Made by a program: the position numbers and the translations under genes. 64,000 nt of DNA from Archivesica marissinica (Eukaryota; Mollusca; Bivalvia; Venerida; Vesicomyidae), in contig CM026390.1 of the NCBI GenBank assembly GCA_014843695.1, forward strand, positions 101,064,722 through 101,128,721, given 5' to 3'. Below, piece by piece: positions 13,601-25,600 of the stretch. Under the pieces are notes generated by a model. The model did not search any database. It saw only the letters and a list, made by a program, of their open reading frames with translations, and was not told the origin of the DNA. Every line of letters starts with the position of its first letter. Within the stretch, counting starts at the first letter, position 1.

Positions 13601-16600
13601 TGTAGCCTGGTATGTTCTCTCACTGTCTCATCCCGTCTCACACCCTCTCCCTCCCTCAAACACTGTGTGTATGTATAGGTGGTACTGTAGTGTGTACAGT
13701 GAGGGAATGTATGGATCACATCTTCTGTAGCCTGGTATGTTCTCTCACTGTCTCATCCCGTCTCACACCCTCTCCCTCTCTCAAACACTGTCTCATCCCG
13801 TCTCACACCCTCTCCCTCCCTCAAACACTGTGTGTATGTATCGGTGGTACTGTAGTGTGTACAGTGAGGGAATGTATGGATCACATCTTCTGTAGCCTGG
13901 TATGTTCTCTCACTGTCTCATCCCGTCTCACACCCACTCCCTCCCTCAAACACTGTGTGTATGTATCGGTGGTACTGTAGTGTGTACAGTGAGGGAATGT
14001 ATGGATCACATCTTCTGTAGCCTGGTATGTTCTCTCACTGTCTCATCCCGTCTCACACCCTCTCCCTCCCTCAAACACTGTGTGTATATATCGGTGGTAC
14101 TGTAGTGTGTACAATGAGGGAATGTATGGATCACATCTTCTGTAGCATGGTATGTTCTCTCACTGTCTCATCCCGTCTCACACCCTCTTCCTCCCTCAAA
14201 CACTGTCTCATCCCATCTCACATCCTCTCCCTCCCTCAAACACTGTCTCATCGCTTCTCACTCCCCTCTCCCTCCCTCAAACACTGTCTCATCACATCTC
14301 ACTCCCCTCTCCCTCCCCTCTCCCTCCATTAAACACTGTCTCATCGCTTCTCACACCCTCCCCCAGTGTTATAGGTGTAGCATATTTACCCACTGATTTC
14401 CCTGTTTAAATGTTTAGAATGGTGTTATAGATATAGCATATTTATCAACTGATTTCCCTGTTTAAATGCTTAGAATGGGGTTTTAAATGTAGCATATTTA
14501 TCCACTGATTTCCCTGTTTAAATGTTTAGAATGGTGTTTTAAATGTAGCATATTTATCAACTGATTTCCCTGTTTAAATGCTTAGAATGGGGTTTTAAAT
14601 GTAGCATATTTATCAACTGATTTTCCTTTTTAAATGTTTAGAATGGTATTTTAAATGTAGCATATTTATCAACTGAATTTCCTTTTTAAATGTTTAGAAT
14701 GGTATTTTAAATGTAGCATATTTATCAACTGATTTTCCTTTTTAAATGCTTAGAATGCTGTTTTAAATGTAGCATATTTACCCACCGGAAGCATAATAAT
14801 GTCGTAAAATGTAATATTACTGAATTGAACCATTTATACTTACAATTGTGGTAAATGCAGCGATCTTTATTAAGTTTTAATGTTGAAATAACTGAAACAA
14901 ATTAAAGTACTTAACTGTAATTTGATGAAGCAGTATGTAATTTGACAAATTCTGACGAATTTATTATTTCTAATGATTGTGCAAATGTTACCAGGTTCAG
15001 AATAAGTAATTTTCGTTAAGATGTCTTAAATACCATTTTTAGGATTGACTTGCCGTGATCGTAAAATATACTTTGATGGTTTAATATATTGAACTGATAT
15101 GCAACAAGTATAGAGTATAATGATCACAAGGCGAGGAAAGTGCTCGTAAAAATGTAGTATTATATGGCAATAAAAAGTATATGTTTATCTGGTAAGTTTA
15201 TAAAATGCTGTATTTTAATATTTTGCGATACATAATGTTAACCACTCAATGTAGTCTAGGGATGATATGTCTCATTTTAAATGGCAGACTTTGAATGTTT
15301 TTTTATTGATTGACAGATGTTAACCCTTAAAATGCTGAATAAATTGGAAGAAATGTGCAAGCAACTTAGATCTAGATCAGATCAGGATCTATATTGTTTG
15401 CTATTGCTATTCTGCCTAGTCGGCTCCACTATTCGAATAGCAAACAGCATAGATCTAGATCAGATCAGGATAGCATAGATCTAGATCAGATCAGGATAGC
15501 ATAGATCTAGATCAGATCAGGATAGCATAGATCTAGATCAGATCAGGATCTATATTGCTTGCCTAGTCGGCTCCACTATCCAAATAGCAAACAGCATAGA
15601 TCTAGATCAGATCAGGATCTATACTGCTTGCTATACTGCCTAGTCGGCTCCACTATCCAAACAGCATAGAACCTGGTCAAAATGTGCCATCTGATCTGGC
15701 TCTGTTTGCAAAAATGAATATACTCGTATCCAGCACAATAAGGGTTAAACACATACATGGTATATCAAACATGAGTATGTTTTGATTTAAGGGCACCATG
15801 ATGTACGGCTAAACCCATTACACATGTTTTCTGTCCTACAAACATGATAATTTTGTTGCATTACAACACTGATAATTGATATCACTGATACTGCAAAGGA
15901 AACATTTCTTGTGTAGAGGTTAGCACGCTCACTTCTCACTAATGCAGCCTGGGTTAAAGTTTAAACTTTATTTATTTTACAACGATTGCGAAGCAAGTTC
16001 TAACAACTTATATTAATCACTCTCGTTGGCGCGGATGAAAGCGGTTATGTGGTCATTTGTATGGGAGGAAACCGGAGTACATGGAGAAAGCCTACCTGTC
16101 CGATCTGGCGACCACTGTACCATCCCACATACTTCCCGGTCCGAGGATCAAACCCGGGTTGCATTGGTGAGAAGCGAGCGCGCTAACCACTGCACTAATC
16201 GGACAACCTGGGTTGGATCCTCGGACTGGGAAATATGTGAGATAGTATGGTGGTCACTAAATCAGACAGGTTGATTTCCTCATACACAAATTACCGTATA
16301 TACGCTTTGATCCGCACCAACGAGGTTGATTAATATAAGTAGTTAATGCTTGTTTAGCAATCGTTGTAAAATAAATAAAGTTTAACTTTTTTTTAAAGGA
16401 AATAATTTTTGTATAGATATCTTCCAAAAGTTGTGTTTTAGCCAGTACATGTACCTGTATACCAAAGTTGTAAATTTGTTGTTTGTATGTATGCATACTG
16501 TTCTATACATGTTTATATCATGCTACAGGGCGATATGAAGGTCACAAGGCAAGGTGAATGTTGTCCGGAATGTGTGCCAAGAACTGGAATATGTAGCAAC

Positions 16601-19600
16601 ACTGAAACAGTGCAGTACAGCAATGATATCTGGAACACATCTAGTTGCGACTACTGCATTTGCAACAATGGGCAAGTGCAATGCCATACAGCTACCTGTG
16701 AAAACATTGTCTGCTTTAAGGTACAGCTTACGTGATACATTCTGTTGAGGTAAAGGGGTGCAACAGCTTACGTGAGGCATTCTGTTGATGTAAAGGTGTG
16801 CAACAGCTTACATGATATATTCTGTTGAGGTAAAGGTGTGAAACAGCTTACGTGATACACTCTGTTGAGGTAAAGGGGTGCAACAGCTTACGTGATACAT
16901 TCTGTTGAGGTAAAGGTGTGCAACAGCACTCTGTTGAGGCAAAGGGGTGCAACAGCTTACGTGATACATTCTGTTTAGGTAAAGGTGTGCAACAGCACTC
17001 TGTTGAGGTAGAGGGCAACAGCTTATGTGATACATTCTGTTTAGGTAAAGGTGTGCAACAGCACTCTGTTGAGGTAAAGTGGTGCAACAGCTTATGTGAT
17101 ACATTATGTTGAGGTAAAGGTGTGCAACAGTTTACATGATACATTCTGTTGATGTAAAAGTGTGCAACAGCTTACGTGATACATTCTGTTGAGGTAATGG
17201 TGTGCAACAGCTTACGTGATACACTCTGTTGAGGTAAAGGGGTGCAGCAACTTACATGATACATTCTGTTGAGGTAAAGGGGTGCAACAACTACATGATA
17301 CATTCTGTTGAGGTAAAGGGGTGCAACAGCTTATAACTTGAAATACGTTGTCTCCGTAAAAAAGCAACAAATATGCATGATGGGGTCTGTTAGGTATCAA
17401 TGGGGTCCACCAGGAACGAGGTCTCAATGGGGTCCATCAGGAACGAGGTCTCAATGGAAGTCCAAGGAACAAGGTCTCGATGGAAGTCCATCAGGAACGA
17501 GGTCTCGATGGAGTTTGTCAGGAACGAGGTCTCGATGGAAGTCCATCAGGAACGAGGTCTCAATGGAAGTCCATCAGGAACGAGGTCTTGAGAGCGATTA
17601 AACTAATGTTGTAAGAACTTATTTAACAATCTAGTTATAATAAATGTGTATAAGCTTAATACCCACAAGGTAGATATAATACATTAGGACTAGTGACATG
17701 CGGGATTACTTCCTTACTGTGTATGTACAAACAAGTCGTGCTGTGAGGAATGTCCGTAACCCTTTCCCTCATAGAAGCACCTCATGACGCCATTACCAAT
17801 ATGACATACATTAACCCTTTCCCTCATAGAAGCACCTCATGACGCCATTACCAATACGACATACATTAACCCTTTCCCTCATAGAAGCACCTCATGACGC
17901 CATTACCAATATGACATACATTAACCCTTTCCCTCATAGAAGCACCTCATGACGCCATTACCAATACGACATACATTAACCCTTTCCCTCATAGAAGCAC
18001 CTCATGACGCCATTACCAATACGACATACATTAACCCTTTCCCTCATAGAAGCACCTCATGACGCCATTACCAATACGACATACATTAACCCTTTCCCTC
18101 ATAGAAGCACCTCATGACGCCATTACCAATACGACATACATTAACCCTTTCCCTCATAGAAGCACCTCATGACGCCATTACCAATACGACATACATTAAC
18201 CCTTTCCCTCATAGAAGCACCTCATGACGCCATTACCAATACGACATACATTAACCCTTTCCCTCATAGAAGCACCTCATGACGCCATTACCAATACGAC
18301 ATACATTAACCCTTTCCCTCATAGAAGCACCTCATGACGCCATTACCAATACGACATACATTAACCCTTTCCCTCATAGAAGCACCTCATGACGCCATTA
18401 CCAATACGACATACATTAACCCTTTCCCTCATAGAAGCACCTCATGACGCCATTACCAATATGACATACATTAACCCTTTCCCTCATAGAAGCACCTCAT
18501 GACGCCATTACCAATATGACATACATTAACCCTTTCCCTCATAGAAGCACCTCATGACGCCATTACCAATATGACATACATTAACCCTTTCCCTCATAGA
18601 AGCACCTCATGACACCATTACCAATACGACATACATTAACCCTTTCCCTCATAGAAGCACCTCATGACGCCATTACCAATACGACATACATTGACAATGT
18701 AGTAGCCAAACCAATGTTCATAATAAGGCCAGAATCTCATGTAGTCCCAGTAATATATATGGAGGTGGGATAGATATGGCGACTACTTATCCACTGCATG
18801 ATAGCTAAATGGCTGTCGTTTGTATGCAGATATAATAGTATATTAACCTAAACCTCTATGAAGGAAAGGGTTAAACATTACCAGTAATATCTATGGAGGT
18901 CGGATAGATATGGCGACTACTTATCCACTGCATGATAGCTAAATGGCTGTCGTTTGTATGCAGATATAATAGTATATTAACCTAAACCTCTATGAAGGAA
19001 AGGGTTAAACATTACCAGTAATCTCTATGGAGGTCGGATAGATATGGCGACTACTTATCCACTGCATGATAGCTAAATGGCTGTCGTTTGTATGCAGATA
19101 TAATAGTATATTAACCTAAACCTCTATGAAGGAAAGGGTTAAACATTACCAGTAATATCTATGGAGGTCGGATAGATATGGCGACTACTTATCCACTGCA
19201 TGATAGCTAAATGGCTGACGTTTGTATGCAGATATAATAGTATATTAACCATTAACCTAAATCTCTATGGAGAAAAGGATTGCTACTATTTAATTGTTTT
19301 TACTTTAATGCATGTTTTTGTGTTTCTAGGAAGAAGTGCTGGTTCAACTTCCTGGAACATGTTGTCCACAGTGTATCATACCTTCGTCCTGTGAATTTGC
19401 TGGTCAGGTTTACTCGGTAAGATGTTGTTCATGACTCTGCACTGTGTATTTGCTTGGTCTGTCAGGATACATACCTCTGTACTGTGTATTTGCTTGGTCT
19501 GTCAGGATACATACCTCCGTCCTGTGTATTTGCTTGGTCTGTCAGGATACATACCTCTGCACTGTGTATTTGCTTGGTCTGTCAGGATACATGACTGTAC

Positions 19601-22600
19601 TGTGTATTTGCTTGGTCTGTCAGGATACATACCTCCATCCTGTGTATTTGCTTGGTCTGTCAGGATACATGACTGTACTGTGTATTTGCTTGGTCTGTCA
19701 GGATATATACCTCTGTACTGTGTATTTGCTTGGTCTGTCAGGATACATACCTCTGTACTGTGTATTTGCTTGGTCTGTCAGGATATATACCTCTGTACTG
19801 TGTATTTGCTTGGTCTGTCAGGATACATACCTCCTTCCTGTGTATTTGCTTGGTCTGTCAGGATACATACCTCTGTACTGTGTATTTGCTATGTCTGTCA
19901 GGATACATACCTCTGTCCTGTGTATTTGCTTGGTCTGTCAGGATACATACCTCTGTCCTGTGTATTTGCTTGGTCTGTCAGGATACATACCTCCGTCCTG
20001 TGTATTTGCTTGGTCTGTCAGGATACATACCTCTGTACTGTGTATTTGCTTGGTCTGTCAGGATACATACCTCTGTACTGTGTATTTGCTTGGTCTGTCA
20101 GGATACATACCTCCTTCCTGTGTATTTGCTTGGTCTGTCAGGATACATACCTCCGTACTGTGTATTTGCTTGGTCTGTCAGGATACATACCTCTGTACTG
20201 TGTATTTGCTTGGTCTGTCAGGATACATACCTCTGTCCTGTGTATTTGCTTGGTCTGTCAGGATACATACCTCCGTCCTGTGTATTTGCTTGGTCTGTCA
20301 GGATACATATCTCCGTACTGTGTATTTGCTTGGTCTGTCAGGATACATACCTCTGTACTGTGTATTTGCTTGGTCTGTCAGGATACATACCTCTGGCATG
20401 TTGATTATTTTACCAGATATATAGAGAATATTAGGTTACTGTCTTATAAATTTTAATTTATTAGGCGAGCTGGAGAAAATATTCAAGGCGAGGCTCTGTT
20501 GAGCCTTGTATTCTTTCGGCGACGGAGCATAGTAATTTAAAATTTAATAAGACATTAGCCTAATAATCTATTTATCCTATTTTCTGATAACAATCTATTT
20601 ATCATATCTTCTGATAACAAAGAAGTTTTAAAGACGAAAGATTACCGAATATTCATGACCTTAAGTTTATCATACCATCTCTGAAAATATGATGTCACAC
20701 ACACAGTGTTATGACGTCATAAATTAGGCACTGACTAATAAAGACATGGTTATTATTCAGGCCTTTGTTTACCATTATTACGCATGAAGGTAGAATAAAT
20801 AACACTATGGCCAGCTATATTTATATTTTTTTTGTCCAGATATATTTATACCTTGAACAGATATAGTTTTATTTTCATCGGATATATTTATGCCAGATGT
20901 ATTCATGTTTTCACCAGATATATTTATGCCAGATGTATTCATGTTTTCACCAGATATATTTATGCCAGATGTATTCATGTTTTCACCAGATATATTTATG
21001 CCACATATATTAATGTTTTCACCGGATATATTTATGCCAGATGTATTCATGTTTTCACCGGATATATTTATGCCAGATGTATTCATGTTTTCACCAGATA
21101 TATTTATGCCAGATGTATTCATGTTTTCACCGGATATATTTATGCCAGATGTATTCATGTTTTCACCGGATATATTTATGCCAGATGTATTAATGTTTTC
21201 ACCAGATATATTTATGCCAGATGTATTTGCTCTATTCAGGATGGAGAAAGATGGATGGCTGATGACTGTTCAGTTTGTAACTGTGACTCTGGGAAAACAG
21301 ACTGCTATGCTCAAAATTGTCCTGCATGTCCTGTTGGCACAAGGTCTATAGCCATGCCCGGGGAATGTTGTGGTACATGTCGTAGAGGTAGGTTCCAGTT
21401 TATAAGTTATCGTATTGTTTAAGATGCTACACTCCATGCCAGATCAATAACAGTTAAAGTTTAAACTTTATTTATTTTACAATGATTGCGAAGCAAGTTT
21501 TAACAACTTATATTAATCACTCTCGTTGGCGTGGATGAAAGCGTATATGTGGTCTTTAGTGTGGGAGGAAACCGGAGTACCCGGAGAAAACCCACTTGTC
21601 CGATCTGGCGACCACCGTACCAACTCACATACTACCTGGTCCGAGGATCGAACCCGGGTTGCATTGGTGACTGAGTACAAGATGAAAGACATTGTCTCAT
21701 ACTTTATAATATAATTATGTGAATTCATAGCTCTTAGGAATGATGTCCCATATGGTCCGTGCCAACCTTTGGAGTGATGTCCCATGTGGTCCTTGTCCAC
21801 CTTAGGAGTGATGTCCCATTGGTCCTTGTCCACCTTAGGAGTGATGTCCCATGTGGTCCTTGTCCACCTTAGGAGTGATGTCCCATGTGGTCCTTGTCCA
21901 CCTTAGGAGTGATGTCCCATGTGGTCCTTGTCCACCTTAGGAGTGATGTCCCATATGGTCCGTGCCAACCTTTGGAGTGATGTCCCATGTGGTCCTTGTC
22001 CACCTTAGGAGTGATGTCCCATGTGGTCCTTGTCCACCTTAGGAGTGATGTCCCATATGGTCCATGTCCACCTTAGGAGTGATGTCCCATATGGTCCATG
22101 TCCACCTTAGGAGTGATGTCCCATGTGGTCCTTGTCCACCTTAGGAGTGATGTCCCATGTGGTCCTTGTCCACCTTAGGAGTGATGTCCCATGTGGTCCT
22201 TGTCCACCTTAGGAGTGATGTCCCATATGGTCCATGTCCACCTTAGGAGTGATGTCCCATGTGGTCCTTGTCCACCTTAGGAGTGATGTCCCATATGGTC
22301 CGTGCCAACCTTTGGAGTGATGTCCCATGTGGTCCTTGTCCACCTTAGGAGTGATGTCCCATATGGTCCATGTCCACCTTAGGAGTGATGTCCCATGTGG
22401 TCCTTGTCCACCTTAGGAGTGATGTCCCATGTGGTCCTTGTCCACCTTAGGAGTGATGTCCCATATGGTCCATGTCCACCTTAGGAGTGATGTCCCATGT
22501 GGCCCTTGTCACCTTAGGAGTGATGTCCCATGTGGCCCTTGTCAACCTTAGGAGTGATGTCCCATGTGGCCCTTGTCAACCTTAGGAGTGATGTCCCATG

Positions 22601-25600
22601 TGGTCCTTGTCCACCTTAGGAGTGATGTCCCATGTGGTCCATGTCCACCTTATGAGTGATGTCCCATGTGGTCCTTGTCCACCTTAGGAGTGATGTCCCA
22701 TGTGGTCCTTGTCCACCTTAGGAGTGATGTCCCATGTGGTCCTTGTCAACTTCAGGAGTGATGTCCCATATGGTCCATGCCAACCTTTAGAGTAATGTCC
22801 CATGTGGTCCATGCCAACCTTTGGAGTGATGTCCCATGTGGTCCTTGTTCACCTTAGGAGTGATGTCCCATGTGGTCCATGTCCACCTTAGGAGTGATGT
22901 CCCATGTGGTCCATGCCAACCTTTGGAGTAATGTCCCATGTGGTCCATGTCAACTTCAGGAGTGATGTCCCATGTGGTCCATGTCCACCTTAGGAGTGAT
23001 GTCCCATCTGAGTGATGTCCCATGTGGCCCTTGTCCACATTTGGAGTGCTGTCCCATGTGGTCCATGTCAGCTATTGGAGTGATGTCCCATGTGGTCCAT
23101 GTCAACTATTGGAATGATGTCCCATGTGGTCCATGTCAACTATTGGAGTGATGTCCCATGTGGTCCATGTCAACTATTGGAGTGATGTCCCATGTGGTCC
23201 ATGTCAACTATTGGAGTGATGCCCCATGTGGTCCATGTCAACTATTGGAGTGATGTCCCATATGGTCCATGTCAGCTATTGGAGTGATGTCCCATGTGGT
23301 CCATGTCAACTATTGGAGTGATGTCCCATGTGGTCCATGTCAACTATTGGAGTGATGTCCCATGTGATCCGTGTCAACTATTGGAGTGATGTCCCATGTG
23401 GTCCATGTCAACTATTGGAGTGATGTCCCATGTGGTCCATGTCAACTATTGGAGTGATGTCCCATGTGGTCCATGTCAGCTATTGGAGTGATGTCCCATG
23501 TGGTCCATGTCAACTATTGGAGTGATGTCCCATGTGGTCCATGTCAGCTATTGGAGTGATGTCCCATGTGGTCCATGTCAACTCTTAGAGTGATGTCCCA
23601 TGTGGTCCATGTCAACTATTGGAGTGATGCCCCATGTGGTCCATGTCAACTATTGGAGTGATACCCCATGTGGTCCATGTCAACTATTGGAGTGATGTCC
23701 CATGTGATCCTTGTCAACTATTGGAGTGATGTCCCATGTGGTCCATGTCAACTATTGGAGTGATGTCCCATGTGGTCCATGTCAACTATTGGAGTGATGT
23801 CCCATGTGGTCCATGTCAACTATTGGAGTGATGTCCCATGTGGTCCATGTCAACTATTGGAGTGATGTCCCATGTGGTCCATGTCAACTATTGGAGTGAT
23901 GTACCATGTGGTCCATGTCAACTATTGGAGTGATGTCCCATGTGGTCCATGTCAACTATTGGAGTGATGTCCCATGTGGTCCATGTCAACTATTGGAGTG
24001 ATGCCCAATGTGGCCCTTGCATGTTTATATTAAATGCAGTTTGTTTCATCCAGTCCATTGTATCAGCACACGACTAATGGGACACAACTCAAAGTAATTG
24101 TGCATCCACCACAGGGAAGTTACATCCCTTTTTAGAATGCATTGTAATGTGTACTTATCTATACATAATAGATTACATTTATGAGCAGTGATGAAATACA
24201 TGAGTTATAAATATTGATTTATGAGCAATGACTACATACTGAATGTTGGGTACAGCTACTAGATGCTTTCATAGTAGATTATCTCTGTCCTTTTGGCTTG
24301 TGAACTGTAATATATTATAAAGAAAAATCACAGATCTCAAGTGGATGGGGGGAAACATTTTGCCCCATTGTGGGGGATACTTCACATATATGGGCTGGTG
24401 TAAAAGTTGTTAGTTTGATGTAAGTAGAATAATCAGTCATGACTGGTACATGTATTGTTTAAACCGATTTTGATCCATCAACAATAGTTGTATGACAGCA
24501 CAGAAGCCGGTCACAAGCTATTTGAAAGTCTATAGTGTGCTATATCTATATGTATCCAGAAGCCGGTCACAAGCTATTTGAAAGTCTATAGTGTGCTATA
24601 TCTATATGTATCCAGAAGCCGGTCACAAGCTATTTGAAAGTCTATAGTGTGCTATATCTATATGTATCCAGAAGCCGGTCACAAGCTATTTGAAAGTCTA
24701 TAGTGTGCTATATCTATATGTATCCAGAAGCCGGTCACAAGCTATTTGAAAGTCTATAGTGTGCTATATCTATATGTATCCAGAAGCCGGTCACAAGCTA
24801 TTTGAAAGTCTATAGTGTGCTATATCTATATGTATCATAGGTATAGCAGTATGAGATATATTGAACACTATAGATTCTCAAATAGCTTGTGACCGGCTTG
24901 ATTGTTGATTGTCACAGTCCCTGCAACATGCAGTTATACATGTACCTCTAGGATCGTTAGAGCATCTTCAACCTGCTTCCAAACTTTAGTTTCTGTATGA
25001 TCTGTTAGAATTATTCTTTCTTCATCGTATCCCTCATTGTTAGCTGTTGTATGATCTGTTAGAATTATTCTTTCTTTATCTTATTCCTCATTGTTAGCTG
25101 TTGTATGATCTGTTAGAATTATTCTTTCTTCATCTTATCCCTCATTGTTAGCTGTTGTATGATCTGTTAGAATTATTCTTTCTTTATCTTATCCCTCATT
25201 GTTAGCTGTTGTATGATCTGTTAGAATTATTCTTTCTTTATCTTATCCCTCATTGTTAGCTGTTGTATGATCTGTTAGAATTATTCTTTCTTTATCTTAT
25301 TCCTCATTGTTAGCTGTTGTTTGCATTGTGTTTATCTATTATTACAGTAGAATGTAGCCCTGAGTGTGCCGATTGCCAGATGTCGGCACCGGATAACTGT
25401 ACGGTATGTACAAATACCAAGCTATACGTACAAGATGGCCGCTGTCTGCACACATGCAGGATGGGCTTCTATCCATCACCATCAGGTCTGTGCCAGTCCT
25501 GTCACGAGACATGTTATACGTGTCTAGAGGGGACCCAGTACCACTGTGAGATGTGTCAGCCGGGACTCATGTGGAAGCACGGGGAGTGCGTGACTCAGTG

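Noticed and set aside
7435..14332. Many VWC-like segments that might be extra VWC exons
   Set aside because: They lack the [10 protein letters not shown] start and the original acceptor, contain no closing CCPxC, and are separated only by short intron pieces; they are array copies of exon 3.
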